From GCA-2725625 sp964574215 (GTDB lineage Bacteria > Pseudomonadota > Alphaproteobacteria > Rhodospirillales > UBA2165), in contig CAZNLR010000013.1 of the NCBI GenBank assembly GCA_964574215.1, positions 35,417 through 99,416 of the forward strand: DNA of 64,000 bases, written 5' to 3'. The translations under genes and the position numbers were made by a program. Below, in pieces: positions 27,480 to 36,127 of this stretch. The first letter of the stretch is position 1, and each line of letters begins with the position of its first letter. The notes beneath the pieces are model-generated. The model did not search any database, was not told where the DNA came from, and was given only the letters and a program-made list of their open reading frames with translations.

Positions 27480-28289
27480 ATGCCGCAAAATGATCAATCC
27501 CCGAGCTCACCATCCGGCCCAAGAGTTGCCCTTTTCGTCACCTGTCTGGTGGATTTATTCCGGCCCTCGGTCGGTTTTGCCGCCGTCAAATTATTGGAGG
27601 ACGCCGGTTGCCGGCTGGAGGTGCCGGCGGCGCAAATCTGCTGCGGCCAACCGGCTTATAATTCCGGCGATCAGGCGAACGCCAAGGACATTGCCCGCCG
27701 GAACATCGAAATTTTCGGGGACTACGATTATGTGGTGGCGCCGTCGGGTTCCTGCGCTGGCATGATCCGGGTTCATTATCCGACGCTGTTTGCCGATGAC
27801 CCCCATTTGAAGAGCCGGGCCGATGCGCTTTCAACCCGAACCTACGAGCTGACGTCGTTTCTGGTGGATGTGCTCAACGTGGAAAACCTGGGGGCCAAAC
27901 TCGAAGCGAAAACCACCTATCATGATTCCTGCGCGGGCCTTCGGGAGTTGAAGATTAAAAGCCAGCCAAGACGATTACTGGCGTCGGTCGGCGGTTTGGA
28001 ATTGCAGGAATATGAGGGCGCCGAATCCTGTTGCGGTTTCGGCGGCACCTTCTGCGTTAAGTATTCGGACATCTCCGACAGCATGGTGCAAAGCCGCGCC
28101 GACGAATTGACGGCGACGGATGCCGAATTGTTGCTGGGGGGCGACCTTGGCTGCTTGCTGAATATTCAGGGTAAGATCAGCCGCCTCAATGACCAGGGCG
28201 CCGGCCCTAATGTCAAAGTACGTCATGTGGCCGAAGTTCTGGCGGGTATGACCGGTGAACCGGCCATCGGCGAAGGCGAGGAAGTATGA
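27480..28289 (+). CDS. lutA: Lactate utilization protein A ((Fe-S)-binding, CCG domains)
   Basis: First subunit of the LutABC iron-sulfur L-lactate oxidation complex. 269 residues from the ATG at 27480. Two CCG domains are visible: CLVDLFRP with QICCGQPAYNSG in the first half, and ESCCGFGGTFCVKY in the second, which in the family bind Fe-S clusters or haem disulfide-type sites. The gene overlaps lutB by ATGA. lutABC is inserted between mltA and smr, which are closer neighbours in related genomes as I recall them. Confidence 0.93.
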   Translation: MPQNDQSPSSPSGPRVALFVTCLVDLFRPSVGFAAVKLLEDAGCRLEVPAAQICCGQPAYNSGDQANAKDIARRNIEIFGDYDYVVAPSGSCAGMIRVHYPTLFADDPHLKSRADALSTRTYELTSFLVDVLNVENLGAKLEAKTTYHDSCAGLRELKIKSQPRRLLASVGGLELQEYEGAESCCGFGGTFCVKYSDISDSMVQSRADELTATDAELLLGGDLGCLLNIQGKISRLNDQGAGPNVKVRHVAEVLAGMTGEPAIGEGEEV

Positions 28290-29704
28290 AACCAACCAGC
28301 CTCGCGTTCCCTAAAAACGCCCGGGCGGCGCTGGGCGATAAGAACCTGCAAACGGCCCTCGACCGCATGCGTAGCGGATTCGTCGCCCGCCGGGCGGACG
28401 CCGTTGCCAGGCTGCCGGAATTCCAAGACCTCAGGGACCGGGCCCGGGACATCAAGTCTCATACGCTGGCCAACCTGGATGCCTATCTGGAACGGTATGA
28501 AGGCGAAGTGAAAAAATCCGGAGGCCAGGTTCATTGGGCGAAGGACGGCGGGGAACTTTGCCGAATCGTCTTGGACATCTGTCAACAGGCCGGCGCCAAG
28601 ACGGTTACCAAGGGCAAATCCATGATCGGCGAGGAAATTGCCGTAAACGACTATCTGGAGGAACACGGGATCGAACCCATTGAAACCGATCTCGGTGAAT
28701 ACATCATCCAACTCCGGGGCGAGGCCCCCAGCCACATTATCGCGCCCGCCAGCCATGTCACCAAAGATCAGGTAGCAGCGTCTTTTCGGGAAACCCACGG
28801 TGAACTGGACGAAAGCCGCAGCCTCGAAGCGCCCGCCGAACTATTGGCCGAAGCCAGGTCGGTTATGCGGCAGAAATTCATCAATGCCGATGTGGGCATC
28901 ACCGGCGCCAATTTCCTCATCGCCGAAACCGGCACCAGTGTGATTGTGACCAACGAAGGCAACGGCGATCTCACCCAATCCCTGCCGAAAGTTCACGTGG
29001 TGCTGGCCAGTATCGAAAAAGTCGTTCCCACCCTGGAGGACGCCACCACTTTGTTGAGGGTGCTGGCCAGGAGCGCCACCGGCCAGGACATGTCTTCCTA
29101 CACCACCTTTTCCACCGGCCCCCGCCGTCCGGACGACCCCGATGGCCCCGGTGACTATCATGTCATATTGCTGGATAACGGCCGCACCGACATGCTGGCG
29201 GGCGAATTCAGGGAAATGCTGCGCTGTATCCGCTGTGGCGCCTGCCTCAATCACTGCCCGGTGTACGGCGCTATCGGCGGCCACGCCTATGGTTGGGTCT
29301 ATCCCGGCCCCATGGGCGCCGTGCTGACGCCCAGCCTGATCGGTTTAGATGAAGCGGCCCATCTGCCCCAGGCCTCAACCCTTTGCGGAAAATGCGAGGA
29401 AATCTGTCCCGTACGCATCCCGTTACCCCAATTACTCCGAAATTGGCGCAATCAGGTGTTCGATCGCAGGCTCATCGATCAAAAAACCCGGTTGGGACTG
29501 AAGCTTTGGGCATTTGCCGTCCGGCACCCGTTTCTCTATCGTTTTGATGCAGCAATAAAATTGCCCCTATTGGCGGCTTTTGGGAAAAAACAAGGATATT
29601 TCAAATACTTACCGTTTTTATCACCTTGGACCAAAACCCGGAATTTCCCGGCGCCTCAAGGCAAAACCTTTATGCAGCAATGGAAATCAGGCAGGCGGCG
29701 ATGA
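28286..29704 (+). CDS. lutB: Lactate utilization protein B (ferredoxin-like)
   Basis: Second subunit of LutABC. 472 residues: an N-terminal LUD domain (about 70-300; KGKSMIGEEIAVN, ITGANFLIAETGT) and two [4Fe-4S] motifs, Cys314-x2-Cys317-x2-Cys320-x3-Cys324 and Cys367-x2-Cys370-x3-Cys374, the latter continuing PVRIPLPQLLR. It overlaps lutA and lutC by four bases each, so the three proteins are probably made in step. No lactate permease or GntR-type lutR is adjacent. Confidence 0.95.
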   Translation: MKPTSLAFPKNARAALGDKNLQTALDRMRSGFVARRADAVARLPEFQDLRDRARDIKSHTLANLDAYLERYEGEVKKSGGQVHWAKDGGELCRIVLDICQQAGAKTVTKGKSMIGEEIAVNDYLEEHGIEPIETDLGEYIIQLRGEAPSHIIAPASHVTKDQVAASFRETHGELDESRSLEAPAELLAEARSVMRQKFINADVGITGANFLIAETGTSVIVTNEGNGDLTQSLPKVHVVLASIEKVVPTLEDATTLLRVLARSATGQDMSSYTTFSTGPRRPDDPDGPGDYHVILLDNGRTDMLAGEFREMLRCIRCGACLNHCPVYGAIGGHAYGWVYPGPMGAVLTPSLIGLDEAAHLPQASTLCGKCEEICPVRIPLPQLLRNWRNQVFDRRLIDQKTRLGLKLWAFAVRHPFLYRFDAAIKLPLLAAFGKKQGYFKYLPFLSPWTKTRNFPAPQGKTFMQQWKSGRRR

Positions 29705-30378
29705 GTACGCGAGACGCCATACTGGGCTCAATCCGGGCCACATTGGACCGGGACAGCGCGCCCGCCGACCGCCAGGAAGCCGTTGCCGCCCGCATTGGCG
29801 ACCCGCCCCAGAATTTGATCCCGGACCGGGCGCAGGTGGATAAAGCGGCGCTGATCGACTTATTCAGGTCATTGGCCGAGGGAATTGCGGCGACCACCGA
29901 CCGGGTTTCCAGCCTCAACGACGTGCCGCGGGCCGTCGGCGAGTATTTGGTAAGCCAAAACCTGCCGGGGAACATTAATACCTCCAACGATCCGGTTTTG
30001 GCGGCCGTCGATTGGACGCAGCAAGCCTTGCTCACAGTGACAACGGGAGTGCCGGACGATCAGGATCCGGTGGGTTTGGCTATTGCGGTGGCGGGTGTGG
30101 CGGAAACAGGCACGGTAGTTCTGCATTCGGGACCGGATTGGCCCACCACCCTAAATTTTTTGCCGGAAACCCACATTGTCTTGTTGCCGATCGACCGATT
30201 AGCCGGCGACTACGAGACCACTTGGCGGCGCCTCCGAGAGACCGGTGCTATGCCCCGGACCGTCAATTGGATCACCGGCCCATCCCGCACCGGCGATATC
30301 GAACAAACCATGCAGCTGGGTATCCACGGACCCCGGCGGCTGCACATCATTTTGGTGGACGATATCGATGGCGCCTAA
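29701..30378 (+). CDS. lutC: Lactate utilization protein C (LUD domain)
   Basis: Third subunit of LutABC, a single LUD-domain protein. 225 residues from the ATG at 29701 (MSTRDAILGSIRATL), which shares ATGA with lutB; the frame extends upstream but inside lutB. Family text AVAGVAETGTVVLHSG and THIVLLPIDRL is visible in the C-terminal half. It overlaps the smr gene by 11 bases, tying the lut genes to the smr-xre pair in one transcript. Confidence 0.92.
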   Translation: MSTRDAILGSIRATLDRDSAPADRQEAVAARIGDPPQNLIPDRAQVDKAALIDLFRSLAEGIAATTDRVSSLNDVPRAVGEYLVSQNLPGNINTSNDPVLAAVDWTQQALLTVTTGVPDDQDPVGLAIAVAGVAETGTVVLHSGPDWPTTLNFLPETHIVLLPIDRLAGDYETTWRRLRETGAMPRTVNWITGPSRTGDIEQTMQLGIHGPRRLHIILVDDIDGA

Positions 30379-30949
30379 GAAGAAATCAAATCAAGAAAAC
30401 GACGCCGTGCTTTTGGAGCAAGCCTTCAAAGACGTCGAGCGCCTGCCCGGCCGGAAAATCAAGAAAAAAGGCGCGGTGCATCCGAAGCCGCGAAAAAATA
30501 AATCGCCGACGAACAACTATGTACCGGCGTCGTTTGACGACGAGCCGGACTTCAAACCGTCACCCAAACTGGCTGATCTCAATCACGGGGAAACGCCGGG
30601 CCTGGACAAGCGCACGGCCCAGCGCCTTAAGCGCGGTCAAATGAAAATCGAGGCCAAGCTTGACCTCCACGGCCACCGCCAGGAGGAAGCCCACCGGGCC
30701 CTCAACGGTTTTCTGGCCGGGGCTCAGGATGCCGGCAAACGGTGCGTCCTGGTGGTGACGGGCAAGGGATTTAAAGGCGAAGGCCCCAAATATATCGAGG
30801 GGGGCAGTCAGGTTGGCGTGCTGAGAGAAAACGTTCCCCGCTGGCTCAATCAACCGCCCAACCGGGCCCGGGTTCTGTCTTTTTCATATGCGACCCAGGG
30901 CGATGGCGGTACCGGCGCGCTTTACGTTTTGTTGAAAAGGCTCCGGTGA
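30368..30949 (+). CDS. Smr/MutS2 C-terminal domain protein
   Basis: 193 residues. A basic, low-complexity N-terminal half (KKKSNQ, RKIKKKG) is followed by a C-terminal Smr domain: LDLHGHRQEEAHRALNGFL at about 98-116 and VVTGKGFKGEG shortly after. Stand-alone Smr domains can nick DNA or cleave RNA; the function of this family member is not known. Starts at the ATG at 30368, overlapping lutC by 11 bases. One base separates it from the XRE gene, so both are read together. Confidence 0.88.
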   Translation: MAPKKKSNQENDAVLLEQAFKDVERLPGRKIKKKGAVHPKPRKNKSPTNNYVPASFDDEPDFKPSPKLADLNHGETPGLDKRTAQRLKRGQMKIEAKLDLHGHRQEEAHRALNGFLAGAQDAGKRCVLVVTGKGFKGEGPKYIEGGSQVGVLRENVPRWLNQPPNRARVLSFSYATQGDGGTGALYVLLKRLR

Positions 30950-30950
30950 T

Positions 30951-31313
30951 ATGACCCCATTCGGCGCAAAAATCAGAGAGCTCAGAGCCGAAAAAGGTAT
31001 ACAGCTCAAACAGATGGCGGAGGATTTGCATGTTTCGTCGGCCTATCTGTCGGCCCTGGAACACGGCAACCGCGGCCGTCCGGGACCCGGCTTCGTCATG
31101 CAGATCGCGACTTATTTCGAACTGATCTGGGACCAGGTGGATGAGCTGAAACGCCTGGCTCAGCTGTCCCATCCCCGCGTGCCGGTGGAAACCGGCGGTC
31201 TTACGCCCAAAGCGACCCTGCTGGCCAACCTCCTGGCCGAACATATCCACGAACTGGACGATCCCACCATCGACCGTATTCTGGCCGAAATGGGGTTCGA
31301 CGAGGAAACCTAA
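30951..31313 (+). CDS. XRE-family helix-turn-helix regulator
   Basis: 120-residue DNA-binding protein with a Cro/CI-type helix-turn-helix at about 7-62 (IRELRAEKGIQLKQMAEDLHVSSAYLSALEHG in the sequence, read in parts). The C-terminal 50 residues are helical with no known ligand domain. It follows smr by one base. Its TAA overlaps the stop of the convergent CHAT-lipoprotein gene by three bases, so transcripts from both sides collide here. The target is unknown. Confidence 0.85.
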   Translation: MTPFGAKIRELRAEKGIQLKQMAEDLHVSSAYLSALEHGNRGRPGPGFVMQIATYFELIWDQVDELKRLAQLSHPRVPVETGGLTPKATLLANLLAEHIHELDDPTIDRILAEMGFDEET

Positions 31314-34300
31314 CCCCCCGCTTTACCTCCGCCGCCGTCACCCACCAGCGAAAAGGGCGCCCAGAAGATGGGGTGGGCGTAGGAAAAGACGGTTTTGCCT
31401 GATTGCTTATCGACAATTCCCCTCCCGTCGATCAGAGACAGCATGGATTGACGCACGGACTCCGCACGGGTGATGGAAGCACTGCCTGCCTGACGTTTGA
31501 ATATTTCGGTCGTCAGCAGCCGCGCACTGGAGGTTTCCACCGGCCAGTTGGACAGGAGCACAGCCCTGGTCCCGGCATAGAAAAAGGCTCGGCCCAGTCC
31601 GGAAAAGGCCTCCGCACCGGCGCCATTGCCGGCGCCCGTATTGCACGCCGACAACACCACCCAATCCGCATCCAATCGGAGTCCCAGAATTTCACCCATA
31701 GTCAACAAACCGTCATCCCCTGGATGACCGCTTACCGCCGGGGCCGAAAGGGCGAGCGCCGGCTGGCGGAGCCCGTTCAAGTCGCCCGGCACAAGCCCGT
31801 GAGTGGCGAAAGTGATCACCTTGTAGCCGGATAGTTTGGTCGTTTTGACGGCATTTTCGTTGGCTCGGGCGCCGGTGAATACATCCCGGGTCAAATCGGC
31901 GTTCATGGCCAAGGCGATGGAGCGTACCTCGTCGAATGTGTCGGGCAGCCGGGGCAACAGGCCAAGTTCCGCACTGGCCAAATTAGCTGTTTTCGGGGCC
32001 GCTCGAAGTTTGACCGGCAGGCTCCGCGTTTTAAAGACACCCCGGCTTTGCAAGGCGGCCGTTTGCACCGGTTTGGCGCTGACGGCCGCTGCCGCCTGTT
32101 TGGTGCTGAAATAAGGGTCGCCGAACCCGGCGAAATTACGCCGGGCCGCCTTGGCCGGGGGTAATCCCCTCAACGCCGCCAAGGACGAGACGCTGGGCAG
32201 CAACGTCACCGCATGGGTCCTGGCCAGCCAGGGGACGCTCTTGTAATTGCTGAACAGTGCGCCGGATTCACCGGGGAGTGACGCCCGCTTGGTGACGAAT
32301 GTGGAAAACGGCAGCTGCCCCAAGGACTTATGGGCCACCACCAGGAGGGAGTTGGTGTTTTTCCAGCCGCCCCTCACCGGTTCAAGCAGCAACCGATAGA
32401 GACGGTTGGACAGGCCGATATTGAAATCCGGAATATCGCCCAGAGTCTGCGCCTGGGGGTCCAGGGCCTTGCGGAGGCCCGCCACGGCGCCGGCAAGTCG
32501 TTTTTCACCTAAATTAGCCTGGGCGAAAGCCACTTTGCCCGATTTGGGTACCGCCCAGACAAAGGTTTTGTCCTTTGTTACATAGGTGGCGATAAGGGCC
32601 TCCGAGGGGTTCAAAATCGCCCGCGCCTTGGCGACGGTCGCCGGTTTGGGATTGATCAGTTCGGCGTAGGCCGGGAAGCGGTCCTCAATTTCTTCAGCCA
32701 ATGCGGCGCGCGCTTTACGCAAATCGTCGATCCTCTTCCGTAACGATAGCAACGCTGCTTTGTCTTGTTGGCCTGACGGCAGGGCCAATCCGTTAGCGAG
32801 TAAGCTGAAGAGTGAGCTGATCCTTTTCCTGGTGTCCTGTTCCCGGCGCACCAGTTCCGCCAGCGCCGGATTGCCCGCCGCCGCCCGGGCGCTGGAGGCC
32901 GCCAACGCCGCCTGCACCGACCGGGACCGCGCCACATCGGCGATGCGGAAAGCCTCTGCCGCCGCGTCAATACCCGCCTGTCTTTCGGTGGCAGAGCCCC
33001 GTACTTCGGACAAAAGTTTGATATAAGCCTCGAGAATTACTGTTAACCGGACGGTCTTGGAAGCGTTGGATTCATTTTCACTATCCGACTGGCGGGAAGA
33101 AGATAAAAGTATGGGTAGGGCCTCTCGGTAGGCTTTCAATGCTCCCGCCCGGTCTCCCCGGGCCGCCAGGGCCATCGCCAGAACGGCGCCCTTCATCGCC
33201 GTCACAGAATGTTTCGGTCCCAGGTTTTTAACCGAATTCCGGTGCGATTTGACAATTAATTTGTAGCTGGCATTTATATCGCCCGCCATGATCAATGCCA
33301 GCGGAACGGATGTGCTTTTATTTACCCACTGGTCATAGACCATCCGGTTGTCGTCGTTGAATGCCTGTTCTACCCGCTTGAACTCGGTCACGGCTTCCTG
33401 CCAGCGGGCGAGGGAGGTCAAGGTCCGTCCCAAATTCAGGCGGGTCTTGGAAACGAAAGTGGTCTGGGGCGGCTGATTAATGGCTTTGAATATTTTCAAG
33501 CTGGCTCGCAACAGGGATTCCGATTCCCGGTAACGGCCTTGAGCATCCAAAACATCGGCGAGAGCGGAGATGGCCGTCGTGGTCATCATGTTGTTCTTGC
33601 CCGAAAACCGCAAAATACCGATGAGGTCGTCGCGCGCCTTAATTTCCGCTTCCATTAACCGGCCCTGGCGAATCAGGCTGTGAATTAACCCTTTCCGGAC
33701 AGGGTAGCTCATCGGATAAAAAGGTATACCTGTTCTGTCAGAATGAGCACGGCCGCTTGCGATGCCGGCCTGGTAAAATCGCTCGGCGTCCTGCCATTCG
33801 CCCCGCGCCTCGTGCATCATGCCTTCGATCTGATCCCGGAAAAAGGCCATCGACTGTTTGGTGCCAACTCTAGCCCGGCTCGAAAGCAGCACTTTGTCGA
33901 CTGTACCCATGGCGCGGTCGCGCAAGGCCTCGGCGGCGTCCAGCTTGCCGACTTCGATGTAATATCTCGTCAGTTGGCGCATGGTGCCGACCGAATCAAA
34001 TTCTGACAGCCGCAATTCATATTGGCGTTCGGCAGCTTTGTAATTGCCGAATTGCCGCTCCAACGCCGCCAACCAGTGCCGGATATTGGCAATTTCCAGT
34101 TTGCTGAGGCCGGAGGCCTTGGCGAGAAAACTCTCCGATTTGCGCATGTCGGCAAGTGCCTGCCGGCCGCGCCCGACATCGAATGACGCCCGCCCCCGTT
34201 TCAAATAATATAGGGCCAGTTCCCTGGCGCCGTTGGTGGCTGGCGGCCGGCTTTTCGTTAAGGCGATTTTGGCGTTGAATTCGGTTAAATCGGCGACCTC

Positions 34301-34492
34301 TTCCTTATCCAAAATGGCGGTGATGTCTTCAATGGTCTTGGGCGGCGGTGTGAAGGCCTTGCCCTTGAATGTGGCCGTAATTTTCTTGGCTTCCTCCAGG
34401 GAAACCGTCTGGTCGGTCAGACAGGCGGTTAACATCAAGGGCAGCGCCAAGGAAAGACCAGCAATTACACGGACTTGTCGAAAATTCCTCAT
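31310..34492 (-). CDS. TPR-CHAT lipoprotein (caspase-like protease domain)
   Basis: 1060 residues from the ATG at 34492 (GGAG nine bases upstream). The N-terminal signal ends in a lipobox LTAC with Cys24, so the protein is predicted to be exported and lipid-anchored. A long helical region (about 60-550) has TPR-like repeats such as ALYYLKRGRASFDVGRGRQALADM and LADVLDAQGRYRESESLL. The C-terminal CHAT domain (about 700-1055) holds the dyad His898 in FATHGLVPGD and Cys950 in LSACNTGAG, so the protease active site looks intact. The substrate is unknown. No CRISPR locus, gasdermin or partner protease target is adjacent. Similar TPR-CHAT proteins exist in many bacteria; the exported lipoprotein form is the notable part. 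Confidence 0.85.
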   Translation of the reverse strand: MRNFRQVRVIAGLSLALPLMLTACLTDQTVSLEEAKKITATFKGKAFTPPPKTIEDITAILDKEEVADLTEFNAKIALTKSRPPATNGARELALYYLKRGRASFDVGRGRQALADMRKSESFLAKASGLSKLEIANIRHWLAALERQFGNYKAAERQYELRLSEFDSVGTMRQLTRYYIEVGKLDAAEALRDRAMGTVDKVLLSSRARVGTKQSMAFFRDQIEGMMHEARGEWQDAERFYQAGIASGRAHSDRTGIPFYPMSYPVRKGLIHSLIRQGRLMEAEIKARDDLIGILRFSGKNNMMTTTAISALADVLDAQGRYRESESLLRASLKIFKAINQPPQTTFVSKTRLNLGRTLTSLARWQEAVTEFKRVEQAFNDDNRMVYDQWVNKSTSVPLALIMAGDINASYKLIVKSHRNSVKNLGPKHSVTAMKGAVLAMALAARGDRAGALKAYREALPILLSSSRQSDSENESNASKTVRLTVILEAYIKLLSEVRGSATERQAGIDAAAEAFRIADVARSRSVQAALAASSARAAAGNPALAELVRREQDTRKRISSLFSLLANGLALPSGQQDKAALLSLRKRIDDLRKARAALAEEIEDRFPAYAELINPKPATVAKARAILNPSEALIATYVTKDKTFVWAVPKSGKVAFAQANLGEKRLAGAVAGLRKALDPQAQTLGDIPDFNIGLSNRLYRLLLEPVRGGWKNTNSLLVVAHKSLGQLPFSTFVTKRASLPGESGALFSNYKSVPWLARTHAVTLLPSVSSLAALRGLPPAKAARRNFAGFGDPYFSTKQAAAAVSAKPVQTAALQSRGVFKTRSLPVKLRAAPKTANLASAELGLLPRLPDTFDEVRSIALAMNADLTRDVFTGARANENAVKTTKLSGYKVITFATHGLVPGDLNGLRQPALALSAPAVSGHPGDDGLLTMGEILGLRLDADWVVLSACNTGAGNGAGAEAFSGLGRAFFYAGTRAVLLSNWPVETSSARLLTTEIFKRQAGSASITRAESVRQSMLSLIDGRGIVDKQSGKTVFSYAHPIFWAPFSLVGDGGGGKAGG

Positions 34493-34602
34493 GTTCCGAT
34501 ACTCCATGGTTGGGGCGCGCCGATATTTTTTAGAGCGCTCTTTTAATGTTCGCTTTCACATGATGATAACGCTGGAAGAGGCTCAAATATATAGGGAATT
34601 TC

Positions 34603-34626
34603 AAGTGAATATGTGCGTATTCACTT
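34603..34626. promoter_or_regulatory. Operator-like dyad upstream of the CHAT-lipoprotein gene
   Basis: Perfect 9-bp inverted repeat AAGTGAATA / TATTCACTT with a 6-bp spacer, 24 bp in all, about 110 bp upstream of the CHAT start codon. Arm spacing (15 bp centre to centre) suits a dimeric repressor. The binding protein is unknown; the XRE regulator at the other end of the gene is one candidate, by position only. Confidence 0.4.
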
Positions 34627-34729
34627 CGTTACAGAACAAATTAATTGCATCGGAAAAATCACCCATCAAAAGAATGCGCGAACAATCAGACGGTTAGATT
34701 CCAAACTTCACACGAAATGGCAACAACCC

Positions 34730-34762
34730 GCGCATCGCCAACATTGGCAGTTGGCGATGTGC
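34730..34762. terminator. Stem-loop downstream of hslU
   Basis: Perfect 10-bp stem CATCGCCAAC / GTTGGCGATG with a 7-base loop, extended by three more pairs including one G-T. It starts 40 bases beyond the hslU stop. No T-tract follows on either strand, so it may block 3' exonucleases rather than terminate by itself. Confidence 0.45.
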
Positions 34763-34801
34763 CATTGATTGTCGAAATGAAGAAGGCGCGCTAAGCTCTT
34801 C

Positions 34802-36127
34802 TTACAGAATAAATTTCGAAAGATCAGCGTCTTTGACCAGTTCGCCCACTTGATCGCGGACGTGATCGGCGTCGATGGTGACGGTTTCGCCGGCGCGGTC
34901 GGTGGCGGTGAAGCTGATCTCTTCCAAAAGCTTCTCCATCACCGTGTGCAGCCGCCGGGCGCCGATGTTTTCCACCGTGGCGTTGATCTCGGCGGCCAGC
35001 TTGGCCAGCTCCTTGACCGAGTCGTCGGTGAATTCCAGGGTCAGTTCCTCAGTACCCATGAGAGCCACATACTGTTTGATCAGGCTGGCCTCCGGTTCGG
35101 TCAGGATGCGGACGAAATCTTCTTCGGTAAGGGCGCGAAGCTCTACCCTTATGGGGAGGCGGCCCTGCAGTTCGGGCAGCAGATCGGACGGTTTGGCCAA
35201 ATGAAAAGCGCCCGAGGCGATAAACAGAATATGGTCGGTTTTGACCGTGCCGTACTTGGTGGAAACGGTGGTGCCTTCGATCAGAGGTAAGAGATCCCGC
35301 TGGACGCCTTCACGGCTGACATCGCCGCCCTTGAGATCGGACCGGTGGGTGATTTTATCGATCTCGTCGATAAAGACGATGCCGTTGTTCTCCACCCCGT
35401 CGACGGCTTCGTTGATCAACAAATCCTCGTCCAGCAGCTTGTCGCTCTCTTCAGCCATGAGGATATCGTAGGAATCCTTAACCGACATGCGTTTGGGGGT
35501 AGTTTGCTGGCCGAAGGCCTTGCCCATGATGTCGTTGAGGTTGATCATGCCCATCTGGCCGCCGGGCATGCCCGGAATGTCGAAGGTGGGCATGGAGGCC
35601 GCATTGGATTCCATGACGTCAATTTCAATTTCCTTGTCGTCGAGCTCACCCTCCCGCAGCATTTTGCGGAATTTCTGCCGAGTATCGGCGCTGGCGTTTT
35701 CACCCACCAGGGCGTCCAGCACCCGCTCCTCGGCGAGAATTTCCGCCTTGGCGACGACCTGTTTGCGCTGGCGTTCGCGGGTTTCGTGAATGGCGATTTC
35801 CACCAAATCCCGGACGATGGATTCCACATCGCGGCCCACATAGCCAACCTCGGTAAACTTGGTGGCTTCGATTTTCATAAAGGGTGCCTGGGCCAGTTTG
35901 GCCAGGCGGCGGGCGATTTCCGTCTTGCCGACGCCCGTCGGCCCCATCATCAGAATATTTTTGGGCAGGACTTCTTCCTTGAGATCATCGGACAATTGCT
36001 GGCGCCGCCAGCGGTTGCGGAGCGCCACGGCGACGGCGCGTTTGGCGTCTTTTTGGCCGATGATAAAACGGTCCAGCTCGGAAACGATTTCCCGGGGCGA
36101 AAAATTGGAGGTGGTGGATTTGGTCAT
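34802..36127 (-). CDS. hslU: ATP-dependent protease ATPase subunit HslU (ClpY)
   Basis: AAA+ unfoldase that feeds substrates into the HslV peptidase. 441 residues. Walker A GPTGVGKTEIARRLA lies near 56-70, Walker B IVFIDEIDKI near 250-259, and the intermediate I-domain between them is variable and Met/Gly-rich (DIPGMPGGQMGM). The C-terminus ends in KFIL, a hydrophobic tail that in the family docks into HslV. Its ATG overlaps the hslV stop region by four bases, so both subunits are made from one mRNA. Confidence 0.97.
   Translation of the reverse strand: MTKSTTSNFSPREIVSELDRFIIGQKDAKRAVAVALRNRWRRQQLSDDLKEEVLPKNILMMGPTGVGKTEIARRLAKLAQAPFMKIEATKFTEVGYVGRDVESIVRDLVEIAIHETRERQRKQVVAKAEILAEERVLDALVGENASADTRQKFRKMLREGELDDKEIEIDVMESNAASMPTFDIPGMPGGQMGMINLNDIMGKAFGQQTTPKRMSVKDSYDILMAEESDKLLDEDLLINEAVDGVENNGIVFIDEIDKITHRSDLKGGDVSREGVQRDLLPLIEGTTVSTKYGTVKTDHILFIASGAFHLAKPSDLLPELQGRLPIRVELRALTEEDFVRILTEPEASLIKQYVALMGTEELTLEFTDDSVKELAKLAAEINATVENIGARRLHTVMEKLLEEISFTATDRAGETVTIDADHVRDQVGELVKDADLSKFIL

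Larger units (their letters stand above)
34493..34801. other. Intergenic region between the CHAT-lipoprotein gene and hslU
   Basis: 309 bp with no supported gene. It contains the upstream region of the minus-strand CHAT gene, with a perfect dyad at 34603-34626, and the 3' flank of hslU, with a strong stem-loop at 34730-34762. The middle is AT-rich. No promoter hexamers are clear. Confidence 0.6.

Noticed and set aside
26217..27497. 426-codon open frame antisense to mltA
   Set aside because: Fully overlaps the well-supported mltA; no family motif or ribosome site. Long antisense frames are common opposite such codon usage. The same reasoning removes 48344-49381 and 55127-56050.
31310..34492. 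Type III-E CRISPR-associated TPR-CHAT (craspase) protease
   Set aside because: Domains are similar in kind, but there is no CRISPR array, gRAMP effector or target gene nearby, and this protein has a lipoprotein signal.
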